Assembly: GCA_902702965.1 (NCBI GenBank)
Contig: CACRXP010000309.1
Location: 349,249 to 413,248, forward strand
Source: Spirometra erinaceieuropaei
Lineage: Eukaryota > Platyhelminthes > Cestoda > Diphyllobothriidea > Diphyllobothriidae
Length of the DNA: 64,000 bases
Reading direction: 5' to 3'
Each line of letters starts with the position of its first letter. Position 1 is the stretch's first letter. Below the pieces are notes generated by a model, which saw only the letters and a program-made list of their open reading frames with translations, was not told where the DNA came from and made no database searches. The translations under genes and the position numbers were made by a program. Shown piece by piece: positions 10,168 through 21,560 of the stretch.

Positions 10168-10700
10168 TATGTCATCTCCCCACTTCGACTCCAAACAGTC
10201 TGTTGACTATCACGGAGGAATCCTCTGTTTTCGCCATCTGCTAGTGGTTTGGTCGGTCAGAAAAGAGGTCTCGGGGTTGCATTTCCCCTCTACGCCTTGA
10301 TGCTCGCTTCAGTCTTTAATGTTCCCCCCTCGGGTGGACTCTAAGTGGACTGTGAGTGATCGCGTCTGGATTCCTAATATCTCACTACTTTGAAGCGCAT
10401 AGTCACACTTGCTTTAAGAATTCTGCATTGACGATGTTTGTTTTGAACTCCTTATACACTACCATATGCGGGCCAGTCCTGTGTGACCCACATATTTGCC
10501 CTTTCGCGAGCGACAGTTTTTTCTCTCTAGAAGCTATTTAATTCATAGTTATTATGTTGTTTTCGAAAGAAGGGGTTTTTTCACTGCCCGCTGACCGTTT
10601 TTATGAGCAGGAGTGCTGCAGAGCATGTCTACTCTTTAAAATTCACTTGGCCATATATTTTTACTTGCTTTGATAGTATCCTGAGATGTACGCAATAGTA
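10168..10700 (+). repeat. Interspersed repeat R0, copy B
   Basis: Homologous in blocks to 1054-1620, same orientation, with an extra ~40 bp around 10,270-10,330. It abuts the CR1-like RT remnant on its left. No coding signal. It may be a separate insertion or a linked part of a composite element. Confidence 0.45.
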
Positions 10701-12369
10701 AAATGCACTTATTTTCTGGCCCTAGGTGTGAGACACCTGGGCATTGTGTGGGCGAAATAATATATATTTACGTGAAAGCAGTACATCCAGTTGCAAAAAT
10801 GGTCACTTTACCTATTGAAATGCTTCCCTAAAATTTCGTCAAATAGGCGTGGCAGTGGCCGCGTCCACCCTTGCCTGGCCGCATTCCACAGGCGGGACTA
10901 GGTATTCGCAAGGCTATGTCTGCAACCCAAAAGTTAAAGTCACGAGAGTCAATGAAATTGAATGTGGCATCCGGAGACCATCTGGCCTCAGAAACGTTCT
11001 TTCAGAAGAAGTTTTGACTCATTTTCTTTCCGTCACAAGCCTCACCGGTAACAAGACAAATAACAATTTCCTGTTTCATGCACTTCTTGGAACAAAAAGA
11101 AGACAGTTTTGCTTCAGCAAGCAAGTTAAGAATAAAAAAGCGATCCGTACCGAGACATAAAATAGTCAAAGTTTCCCAATCCATCGATGTCTAGTTTATT
11201 TACATCACCAGTGATCTCAGAAAGGAAACATCGCATTCTGGTTTTGTTCAGATTGTGGCGGAAAGAAGATTGGAGTCTTATAATGGATTGATTTAAAAAA
11301 GTAGATTAGTTACGGTGCGACTTAATTTGGATAGCACTATAGCTGTGATTCCCCGAAATGATAGTGAGTGCCGTTTTGGCCAAACGAAGAAACAGCCGTT
11401 GAGTTTGGCTGTGTGGTTGGGAGGTTTGCTTTCTTATTTTGTTTCGGCCGAGAGTTTTGCCTCTACAAGCCCCGACCATCTAGCCGACCGCGTGATTTCT
11501 CAGTGTCTGTTGAAGGCACCATTTAGCCTGCTCCCCTGAGATGGATTAAGCATTGCTACAACTAAACTGGACTGTTTAGTTGTCTCAGTCGCCCATTAAC
11601 TTCAACTGTGTCACGAACTCTCGTTAGTGGAAAGACGACCCGAGTCATCCTGACCCCCTATTGGATAACTGTTGTTCACTCCGTATCACCTATTTTGTTG
11701 AGAGAAATAATTGAATAGGAAACAGCAATACCGTACTGCGACACACTAAATACCCATGCCCATGGACCGCGCACCTTAACACGGATCGGCCTACCAAAAG
11801 AGGTCGTTAGCGGGGTGCTGCTGCTAGAGAGATTCGAGCTTTCGGAGACCACAGAGCGTAGCCGTGCAGAGCAAGCAACACATGCTTGAGACACATGGCC
11901 TGAGTTTTGTCCTTACACATTGTACCCCTGAGCGTAAACCCATACACCCACCACGCTTTTTACCTCACTGCTGACAGACACAACAATGAAATTCGGCGTG
12001 GTCATCAGTGAGAATCGAAGATAGTCCACATGCAGGGTTTGGAAAGGACTGACGGCAGTTATCGAGGAAAATGAAGTTAACGTGGACCACATTACGGACC
12101 TAGGTGAAGATGGGGTCCATTTGCAAAGGTATTGTGTGATTCTGCCTTTAGACTGGCTTTGTAGACCAAAATTAAGCAAGTGTAAGGTCTTTCGAACATA
12201 TTTTGGGCTACGTCACAGCAATCCCAAATTTACATGAGAAATCTATCCATACATAGCTGCTATTTATGCACGCAGTAGGGAAAACCTGCGTGTCCGTACT
12301 TGGTAAAGGCTTCTTCTTACTGTGGTCTTTATGGTTGGGATCTGAGCCGCCCTGTCTTTTTTTCTGTAA
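10701..12369. other. No recognisable gene
   Basis: Short frames only (up to 103 codons at 10,849-11,160) without known motifs. The base composition is mixed. I see nothing that supports an exon, RNA gene or named repeat. Confidence 0.35.
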
Positions 12370-12625
12370 AAACCTGGCCCATCGTGCTCGGACCAGGTGT
12401 GTGTGGCGCGCGAAGGCGGGCTGTTTAGCTTTGTCAGCCACTAAACCCGATCCTGCCTACGACCTACTTGAGACTGTCTTCACATCGGTCTGGGGTGGGC
12501 GAGGGAGCTGAGGGTGAGGTAGATGCAACTCTGTGTCACTGTGTTCATCCTATTGTGGATCGTACGGTGGACATAATCGTTAACGATGGTCTAACGTTCA
12601 TATTGCAGAGTATGTCAGATTGCAC
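12370..12625 (-). repeat. Repeat R1, diverged copy (R1d)
   Basis: On the minus strand this matches the R1 copies at 16.3, 17.6 and 27.7 kb. Recognisable blocks on the plus strand are GGACCAGGTGTG, GTCAGCCA, GTCTTCACA...GGGTGGGCGAGGGAG, and GTGGACATAATCGTTAACGA near the end. It is the most diverged of the four. Confidence 0.45.
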
Positions 12626-12784
12626 CGTAAGTGACCACGCAGTAGCCATCTTCCAAACGTTAACAATGCCCCAGAATTTGGGATTAGGTGAGCAGGTGGC
12701 ATCTCTTAACGCATGACTATGTGAAATTCCCACTTTAGCAGAGCATTCCTCTAGTCAGTGTGAGCAGTGCGACAGAGGACAATG

Positions 12785-13020
12785 CAGGATGGAGTACGAA
12801 AGAAGACAAGGAGGGCCGGAACGCACATTTCCGGCCGTCGTCACCTAGCCAAACCCAAGTCTAGGCCAGAGTAACTCGCGATCCGAGCTAAGATTTTTTG
12901 GCCATTGGGCGTCTTTAAGTACAAAAACCCACCATTGAGCATGTAGTACTAACCTTTATGTGACTGCCTATGAGGGCTCTAGATTAGGCCCCAAGGTGCT
13001 AGGCAACGAGCATTTAGATT
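12785..13020 (+). repeat. Degraded HF-family copy
   Basis: The left part resembles the HF arm (GACAAGGAGGGCCGGAACG and CATTTCCGGCCGTCGTCA). The right part at about 12,960-13,010 resembles the other HF block (GTGACTGCCTATGAGGGCT, GCCCCAAGGTGC, CAACGAGCAT). No (TA)n tract remains between or beside them. It is older than the copies at 5.4 and 60.5 kb. Confidence 0.45.
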
Positions 13021-13699
13021 CTGGGGCGCAGTCGCCAGCTAACACATTTCAATTAAACCGGCATATCTTACCATTGCCTAGTAAAGTAGATGCCAATACC
13101 GAATGAAACACTGAGAAGTATAGGTGCCACGACTGGGATGTTAACGGAAATGAGGAAGGACATCGAGCTTCGACTCTCACCTATGTAGACCGACGTCAAA
13201 ACGGAGGGAAGCCTCTCTAATGAATTCAGTCGAATTGTACAGCAGTTCTTGCTAAAATTTTTTGGAAGACGACCGCAAATAGTAATGATGTTTGTGCGCC
13301 AGTAATTCACTACGCAACAATTTGATGTGTTCGTTATCCCCTTTGGCGTTTGGGCCCTGAGAAAGATGGGCGTATCCGAATGCCTAGTACTTAAGGTAAT
13401 CTACCTAGCATGAAGGCCTTGTAGACCAGCACTCTGGAATGACGATATTTTGAAAACCCTCCTCTGAGATCTGATCTGTTAACTAGGCAGCTTATTCATC
13501 CACCGGATTTTTCGGTCATCATACGTGAAAACAGACGATTCCAAGCCCTATGAGCAAAGACAGGGTGTTTGAAACCAGGAACTCACTTCTGCTGCAGCCT
13601 TTCAGCTCAAGTAAACAGTGCAGCAGCCTACGTCAGTTATATAAGCTGCCTCATACACATATTCGTGATCGTTAAGGAAAAAGACTGGTCAAACAACGA

Positions 13700-14405
13700 C
13701 ACCATCTGCTCATTTTTCTGATCTTCCGGATTTTTCAGAGAGTCTATCATCAGAGATCATAGCAGCGGCAGAACAAGAGACAGCTAAAGGGGTACTAGTC
13801 AATCAATGCCCAATGATACTGTTCTGGAGGTGACTACGCATGTCTCTGCACGCCGGCGCCAGATTGACATACCGTTTGACTGAGTTTTATTTGGGGTGCA
13901 AACTTCAGCCGGTTCTCGACTTGTCCCGTTTCCGGCGTGGGCGGTTGTCTTGGTGACTGCGAAGTAAAGCTCATGATCGGTATCGAAGGTGTGGCAAGCC
14001 ACTTGTGATAATTCTTCACTCCGCGCCACAGCCAATTTGTGTTCTTGAATGATTTATCCTAACATACGTTTAGCCTGACCAGTGCAATTATCAGGACAAG
14101 TGACAACCCACACTTTCGAAACAAGTAATGAATTTAACTTTGTGGCCGCCAAAATAACCGCCCGTGTGGAAAATGGGGCAAGTCGAGAATTGGTTAAAGT
14201 TTGCACCTAAAATAAGAACTCAGCCCAACGATATGTCAATCTGGCGCCAGCGTGAAGAGACCTACGCAGTCACCTGACATGTATCACTGAACAGTGATTG
14301 GCTTGTTCCCCCTATGGCTGTAGCTTGTTCTGTTGTTGCTATGATCTCTGGCGATAGACTCTCGCGCAAGTTAGAAATTTCAGAAAACTACTCGCCCATG
14401 CACCC
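13700..14405. repeat. Large foldback element (arms ~300 bp)
   Basis: Bases ~13,700-14,020 reappear inverted at ~14,090-14,400, separated by about 70 bp. Matching blocks include AGAGTCTATC(A/G)(T/C)CAGAGATCATAGCA, CAGAACAAG, GTGACT(A/G)CG, TGGCGCCAGATTGACATA (or GCCGGCGCC in one arm), GGTGCAAACTT and TTCTCGACTTG. By eye the arms agree at well over two thirds of positions, with small indels. There is no long open frame. It could be a MITE-like or foldback DNA element, or two copies of a repeat joined head-to-head. Confidence 0.7.
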
Positions 14406-16260
14406 GGAAGTCACATATTCACCTTCAACTTCAGGATTCTTTTAACGGACAGAACTTTGTCGTTTGAGATGAAAAACTTCGTCGATGAAACGGCAGTCAT
14501 TAAAACTGGTAACTGTCGTCCTGTTGCACACTTACGAATCGCGGTCGCGAAAGCCTTCGATAAGTATATAATATCAAAAAATGACAAAAACCGACAGCAA
14601 TTACTATATCATTTAATACCATTTATTTTATTGGCAAACTGATTTTGTCACGCAATGATTATTTGATGACTTTCACGTAAGTAACGTTTCCCATATTATG
14701 TTAACTTTCATAACGCCTCCGGTAAACACTGATATTATTATTGTTCGTACTGCCCCTATTTTTCTCTCCTGATTACCTACACTGACAGTGGCCCCGTCAT
14801 CGCAGTGAACTGCACGCCATGTGCAAAAATGCAATAAATACTCCTTGTTGAGTTAGTACTTATTATAGCAATTTATGCTAGCAGTCTAATGAATAATGCT
14901 TTAGTGCGCTATGATTATATGAATAAGCATCTTTATTAAGAGGGTCCGCTGTATGTCTAAACTGCTGCTACTACCGTGCACTAATAAAAGTAATGATTAA
15001 AGTTTATCTACAAAGCAAGGTTTTGTGAAGAAACGGTGCACATGGAAAATAAAACTGAATTAGCTCATTCTGTGCAAATTTCGCCATGCGCTTAGGCAGT
15101 CGAAAATATAGTAAATTTTTCATCGCAGTGGCCTAATTAAATTTCAAAATATAATTTTGCATTTAGAAAAATTGCAAATTGTCGGCCATAAACTGAACTT
15201 TGGTATTCTGATGAGAGGCTACCGTATAATAAGAAGACCGTTAATATTCTTCGCTTTCAAAGTTAGCCCACGTCCCTATGGCAAGTTATCATTTGTGAAC
15301 ACACGTGTCAAGTCGCGACATGAGATGTTTCTTCGATTTTCGAGACCAAGGCTGTCGCATACTGAACGATCTCTAGGGGTTGTTTTTTATTAAGATAGAA
15401 CATAAGTTATATTTGTGAAATTACAAACTTTCGAAACTAAAATGGCTGCGCCATACGGAATAATGTGTTGTATACTTAAGCAGCCGGTACGGTCGTTTTT
15501 TCATCCCAGCAACCGTCCAATTTTAAAGATTTTCCACCGCTCCAAAACCGTAAACGTTTGAAGTCACATTAAAGTGCATTTTGAATAATGGCTGCGTTGC
15601 CCATTAACAGTTGCAGTGTTTGCTCATCTGGTGCAGTAAAGCGCTTATTATATAAAAAGCTTCAGATTCAAAGCCACAGCTTCACTTTTTGAAAGTAAAA
15701 TCAACTTTAGCACTCTACGCGGAGAGCGCTGTATGTCCAGAGATCCATTTCTGAGGTTGATTGGCCTTGTAAAAGCAAAACACACCGTCATAGGCGACAC
15801 ACACGACTTAGTTCTCCCTTCGTAAATGGCAAACTAAATGTAGTTAAGAATCTCGGATCCCATAAAAGTGAGAATGCCATAATGGTCACACTAGGAAGCC
15901 GCAGTTGCCGCTTGCCGTTTAATCCCAAAACGGGTCTAGTTATCACGTTGGTTGGCAAACTTCCAAGCCATGACCGATACCTCTTCGCGATAGATTCAAG
16001 AGCCTCAACTTTATTTTAATGAGGAATTCACCGAGTTGCGGTGAGGATGAAATCTCAAGGATCGGTCCCGTTACCTCTTCCCTGCCTCATTTGTTAATGG
16101 CTTGTGTGAGTAAAAGCAACTGGTGACTAGATCGGACGCTGTGACCGACGTATCGTAAAGCCATACCTCCAAAGCATGCCTCATGCAAGTATGAAAAGAA
16201 GAAAATCCCTGAGTAAACTCAGATCAGTTCAATAAACGCGTGCACTGAGTCAATATGGTC
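14406..16260. other. No recognisable gene
   Basis: AT-rich sequence with frequent stops in all frames and no frame above about 80 codons. No repeat shared with the rest of the window was noticed. Confidence 0.4.
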
Positions 16261-16299
16261 AAGCGCGACCGCAGCGCAGCCTATTAATTTGCACGCGTC

Positions 16300-16590
16300 T
16301 CCGACCACTGGATGCGACTGTCGTTGCTGATGATGTCCACCGTGTGCTCCACAGCAGGGCGAGAGCAGGGACGGCGACCTGAGCGTGAGTTAATTTATAG
16401 TGAGTATAGACTTGCACAGCGTCCACCGAACTCTCTGCTCCTCCCCCACCTGGATCCGGTGTCCAGACAGAGTCAAGAAGACCGGAGGCAGAAAAGTACG
16501 TAGGTGGCTGGCATGACGCAAATCCGCACCTGACGCCACACCCCTGGTCCACAACGGACACTAACCAGGATTTTATGCCACAACAAAAAA
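16300..16590 (+). repeat. Repeat R1, copy a
   Basis: Blocks TGATGTCCACCGTGTGCT, CCCACCTGGATCCGGTGTC, CAGACAGA, GACCGGAGGC, AGGTGGCTG and ACTAACCAGGATTTTA are shared with 27.7 kb in the same orientation and with 17.6 kb in reverse. The element is GC-richer than its surroundings and non-coding. I do not recognise the family. Confidence 0.6.
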
Positions 16591-17584
16591 TAAGGGAAGG
16601 GGGGAGCGGGAGGCACAGATCCTAACTGGCACGGTTTAAACCGGCAACTGGACCCGCCACCACACCCCGATGCTGGGTTTTATCATAGACGCGCATTCCC
16701 AATGACACCTTCCGGACTCCGATTTAGCCCTTATGTTGTCCCTGCTCACCTGCCACATGACCCGTTTTAGGGGCACGCACGCACAATCCTTCGTTTTTAG
16801 GTAGGCCTACTGCATTCGCATACCTAATTCTATCGTATGCGTAAAGTTTATTGACGACCTGTCCGAAAGTCATATTGGACAGCGATGTCACAATATATTA
16901 ACGAAACTTTTGATACATCCACTACTTCCTACCATATTTAACAGTTGCAGCCTGTATCAAATAAACCTATATTCATACGTCGCTTAATGCTTAAGCAGAT
17001 ATCCCTAGCCAGACCGAGAGTTGATTATGAACCTTTTGTGGCGTCTGCTGCGGTGCGGCTGAATCTCTAAACAAAGGTTTTCCGGTTGCCCAGCCTTCCA
17101 ACTATCTATCCGCTGTCCTAATACAATGCTGCAATTTGTATTTAACTGCATATGTATGAGCAGAAAAAGTGAGCTCACAGAACACAATTGTCTTGGTTTG
17201 ATGTTCCAAAAACAGACAACCCCTCCTCACCGGAAATGAGATTTGTACTTATAAGATGACGGTCTCACTAGCGTTGTTAGATAAGGAATTATGTCTGGAG
17301 TCTCCGAAATGGCAAGAAGACAATGTCGTGGTGATACCCACCCCCTATTGAAGTCGATTGTATTGGGTGTTGACGATCATCGCCAGCGTTTTTATCGGTC
17401 TTGTTTGTCACAGTGTCCCCGAAAGGGGTCACGCTGTAGGTGCGATGAACTAACACGGGGATCACATAGGATTCTGACAGGTGTTATCTCAAACTCACCC
17501 ATAGCAAATGCCAGCATTCAGGATGCAGTGGCAGGTCCAGTTGTCGGCTCATGTTGTGACACCTGGGATCCCAGTTGCTCACCC
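16591..17584. other. No recognisable gene
   Basis: Between R1 copies a and b. A GC-rich stretch follows copy a to about 16,760, then AT-rich sequence. A 103-codon frame at 17,291-17,602 partly overlaps the R1 copy b edge and shows no domain. Confidence 0.35.
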
Positions 17585-17880
17585 ATTTCTGTTGCTGGTT
17601 AAAATTCTGGCCAGTGTGTTTTTGTGGACCAGGAGGCAGGGTGATGCGCCTAGGTGCGGGTCCGTCCGTGTCAGCCATCTGTGCTCTCTTCCACATTCAG
17701 TCATTTTGACTATGTCTTCACAATGGGCTCAGGTGGGGGAGGAGAGAGTGCGGTGGACGTTGTGCAAGTCTACCATCACTTCAAAAGAAATCACCTACAA
17801 GTCGTCAGGCCTGCTCTCACCCTGTCATGGAGCACATTTGACATCGTCAGTCACGACGTTCGAACTGCCTTGTTTGCCGC
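17585..17880 (-). repeat. Repeat R1, copy b (inverted)
   Basis: The reverse complement carries the R1 blocks in order: GACGATGTCAAATGTGCTCCA, GGTGAGAGCAGGCCTGACGA, TAGACTTGCACAACGTCCACC, CTCCTCCCCCACCTG and CTCCTGGTCCACA. It faces copy a across about 1 kb. Overlapping open frames here (for example 17,508-17,996) follow from the GC-rich repeat and show no protein family. Confidence 0.6.
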
Positions 17881-18249
17881 ATGATGTCCGTCCATATCAT
17901 TCTAGCCCCGAGTTGCATCTGCCTTTGTCTGCATGGACAGTGTTTTCTATGCCAGTGCTAGCTCCTGCGTCCTCTCTCGAAGCGGATGCCGGTTGACTAA
18001 GTTTGTGTTCTACCCGGTCTCGCCTGTGCCTGGCTCTTTGTTTGGACTTCATTTCTGCGCGAGAATGCTCCAGGTGGGCAGTGCAGGTAGGGTCTGGTAG
18101 GTCGCAATGAGCGCCGCACAACAGCCGCCTTTGTGGCTTGGTGGGTTTTATGGTGGGTACTAAGGCTAGGCCTGTTTCTTGGACTTCCTATAAACCGTTC
18201 TTGTTGGGTCCGGTCCACCTTTCGCGAACAGTAACGACCGAGAAGGTCA

Positions 18250-20170
18250 GTTGTTCGTTATCCCCATACAAAAATGTTCACTTACGCCTGTGCATGTAAC
18301 TTAGGACCACTTGCACTTGACAACAATAAACAGGAACAAAATAGCTTGCATTGAAATAATCAGGAGCATATACGTACAGGAATTTAGCAAAAGTGCTAGA
18401 ATTCATAAAAAAACTTTTCTGGGGTAGAGTTATGCCTCTATAGAATAAAAGAACCCCATTTAATACCAGCAACCTTCGTAGTACTCATTCGCCGGTAGTA
18501 GAAGTCTACTTCGAATTTCAAGGATTAGCTGATGGGATTGTGAACAGACACCGGAAACGGTATAAACTGTGTAATAGGCAAGGTCTTTTTACGAATACTA
18601 TATGGTTTATTAAGTCTGCTCTTACCAATCATACCGAAGAGTGTTTTTGCCTCCGTAGGAGGGATTTTGTGTGAGTTATTTAAGGTAATTAGTGTCACAG
18701 AGCAGAAAGGATCGGCATATCACAAATCTAAATAGAAAAGCTTGCAGAACTGCCAACCCAATGGTGTCTTGCACCACAATGCAGATTCTTTGAAGTTAGT
18801 TATATTAGGCTCTTGGTTTAACGGGATGTCCAAATTTCTTAAAAAAGTGTCGTTTAGAATAATAGTTTGGATAGTTATTTTCCAGCGGGATCGAATACTG
18901 CTAGGTTTCCTCGATGTAGTTTAACAAAAAGGCATTTTTTCATGTAGCTCGGACTGGATTTAAGAACATCGAATCCGATAGAACAAATTCTTTATTTTAG
19001 ACTTTTGGTTCACTCCTCATCTCAACGCATTTAATTTCCATTTCATCTATTTAACTCGAATCATTTAAGTGTTATGGAAAGTCAGTTGTGCTCCCCGCAT
19101 GCCTATTTTCATAAAATTGCCAACTTGCTCCCTCTGGTAGACTAGTAAACTTCATCCATCATTATATCAATGTATTCATTCTTCTTGAATGTCCTGCTCT
19201 AAAATAGAGTCTCTTTTTATCTACCGGTTGCTTCTCTCTGCTCGCCGGCGAAAGCAATAATGCGCCAAACATTTGTTAGCTTTTCACATTCTAGACTAAC
19301 GCATAAACTATCTATGGACAACGGAAACTGAGCCGGTCGGCAGATGAATGGAGGCAGCTGGATGCATTTGTACGAAGATTTTGTTTTCAACGGAAACAGT
19401 TTCAGCTAATGCGTTTTGAAATTAGATCAGATACATGAAAGTGCTACGACTAATTATGCATTCGTTCAGACAACCCGTTTGCACAACGCAACTGCATTCC
19501 CTTGAAAGAATGATCTTTCATTCCTTTCATACTATAGATTTAAATGGAAAATTGAGGAATGGTTTTACTTTCCTTCAACCTTGAAAACGATTTAAACAAA
19601 ATATTTGCAAACGATATCAAAATCCTACATGCAGTTTATGTCACTGTACGGACTGCTTTCTGCTATTATTTTTAACTTCAAATAAACCGGAAAAATTCTG
19701 AACTTTATTGCCTCCTTGTGACAACATTCTGTACTTAGTTCCGATTCGTTTTTGAAAAACTGGTTGGCGCTAAATATACATTGTGCTGAACTGCGTAGTA
19801 TTGCTGTAGAACTCTCGTCCGCGAAGTTTCAGGTGACACATATATTATAGCATAGTTCTAAGGATGAAAAAGAACGAAACAAATAGCTATGAATCTAACC
19901 CTTTGAACTGCGTGTGATGGCTGGTTTAAAACATACCTGTCGGGAAGCCGATGACACGTTAAATATTGAACATACATCCGAAGAAACCGTTAGATTTTGA
20001 TATGTTTATTTTCTGGAGTGACATTTATTGCTTCGGTCGGATCAATGGGTAAAATAGGAACAAGTCGTATTGCTTTGGAGATTAATGATAGAGTTGTCGC
20101 GGGTGTTAGCATATTGTGGACTGTCTAAAATTCAGTCACTGCATACATGGAGAAGAGGAACTAAAAGAAC
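18250..20170. other. No recognisable gene
   Basis: AT-rich sequence with short frames only. No motif, tRNA-like promoter box or shared repeat was noticed. Confidence 0.4.
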
Positions 20171-21258
20171 AATTTGCGGCTTATTTGTCATTGCTTGTCA
20201 GTCATATCGTAAAGTCACGCCTTGAAGACATAGATATGAGACAAAGATATAACTGTGGCTTACACATGAAATGTCAACCGAAATTCCAAAATGCGTTTTC
20301 GTTTCGAAAAGATTAAGTAGGATTGTAAAATTAATCATCCCGCAGCATATTTATATAATAATTCAGCTACCTCAGGATGCCGGCTTTCGAAAGAACTTCT
20401 TTCCAGCTGCATGAAACAGGCACACTCTGTAAAAATGACTACATATATAGTTTGCACTTTTGTCATTGATTTCTGATGCCCTTAAAAATTCAATTATATT
20501 TCATGAAAAACATGGATAGAAAATATTCATTCGTTTGCTCGTTTAGTAGAAAATTAGGTAATCTTCCAATCTTAGAGTAAAAAGGTGGATATAATTCGGT
20601 TTTCAAAAAGTTTCTAATTGCGAGATCTTTTAATACCACGAAATGGCCGTTCATGAAACGTCATGTCTCCGCATTTACCAATGTGGCTGGTAAAGTTAAC
20701 AATATGGCTCAAATCCACTGCTAAATTTTACGAACCACACATAGTCATCTCTTAATACTGTGGAGAAATATATGGCTTTTCTTAAGCGGAAAATATATGG
20801 TTCGTAATTAGGAAACCCCAAATTCAATTTTAACGTCAGGTCGAGTTCAAATTATTGGGGAATTGGAGAAGCTTTTGAATTTCGAATTATATCCATCTTT
20901 CGAGTCTAAAAGTGGAAGATTACCTAATTTTCTACCAAACGAGCAAATGGATGAATATTTTTTATCCATGTTTTTCATGAAATATAATTGAATTTTTAGG
21001 AGCATCAAAAATCAATGAGAAAAATGCATGTTAGGTAAGTAGTCATTTTTTATAGAATGTGGCTGTTTCATGCAGCTGGAAAGAAATTCTTTCAAAAGCC
21101 AGCATCCTGAGATTGCTGAAATATTAAAGAAATACGCTGCATGATGATTAATTTTACAACCCTACTTAATCTTTTCGAAACGAAAACGGATTTTGGAATT
21201 TCGGTCGACATTTCATGGCGTAGCTCACCCTCTGTATAAAGACAAATAAGCCGAAATT
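20171..21258. repeat. Large foldback element (arms ~380-430 bp, spacer ~280 bp)
   Basis: The left arm 20,171-20,599 is repeated inverted at 20,882-21,258. Blocks shared by the arms include GAAATTCCAAAAT, TTTTCGTTTCGAAAAGATTA, CATGAAA and TTCTTTCCAGCTGCATGAAAC, TTCAATTATATTTCATGAA, and GAAAATTAGGTAATCTTCCA. By eye roughly four fifths of positions agree, with one block of about 50 bp present only in the left arm. The spacer contains its own short repeated ATATATGG words. Neither arm encodes a protein of note. A foldback transposon or MITE-like origin is possible. Termini and target-site duplications are not clear. Confidence 0.8.
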
Positions 21259-21474
21259 TTCACTCGAGTCTCAAGTACTATTGTGCAAACGTGCTGAATA
21301 CGGAAGCTTTGTACAATTCAAAATAATGCAGCCAGTCCACCAGGCGTTAGCAGCGCAGTACTTTATGAGCTACAGACTGTTCGTCAAATTAAGACATTTG
21401 ACTCAGCATAATTTTGGGGATTTTACGGGAAAACCCCCTCCATTCTGATCCGATTGCGAAAAACGACGATCTCG

Positions 21475-21560
21475 ATGGGATTCGAACTTACGAGAGCAAG
21501 GGAAATGCTTTACTACAGCCAAAGCTTTAGCCACCTTAGTTAAGAGTTCCCACCGGGAGC
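21475..21560 (-). repeat. Diverged tRNA-derived SINE
   Basis: On the minus strand the B-box GTTCGAATCCCATCGAG is preserved, preceded by a tRNA-like body related to the copies at 50.0-50.2 kb (TGGCTGTAGTAAAGC, TTTCCCTTGCT). The 5' half of the tRNA moiety is eroded. It is not a functional tRNA because the acceptor stem does not close. Confidence 0.55.

Noticed and set aside
15205..15245. CTGATGAGAGGC word, a hammerhead first box
   Set aside because: No stem II partner and no GAAA at the right distance.
17508..17996. 162-codon open frame on the plus strand
   Set aside because: It lies across an inverted R1 repeat and has competing frames on both strands. No protein family fits.
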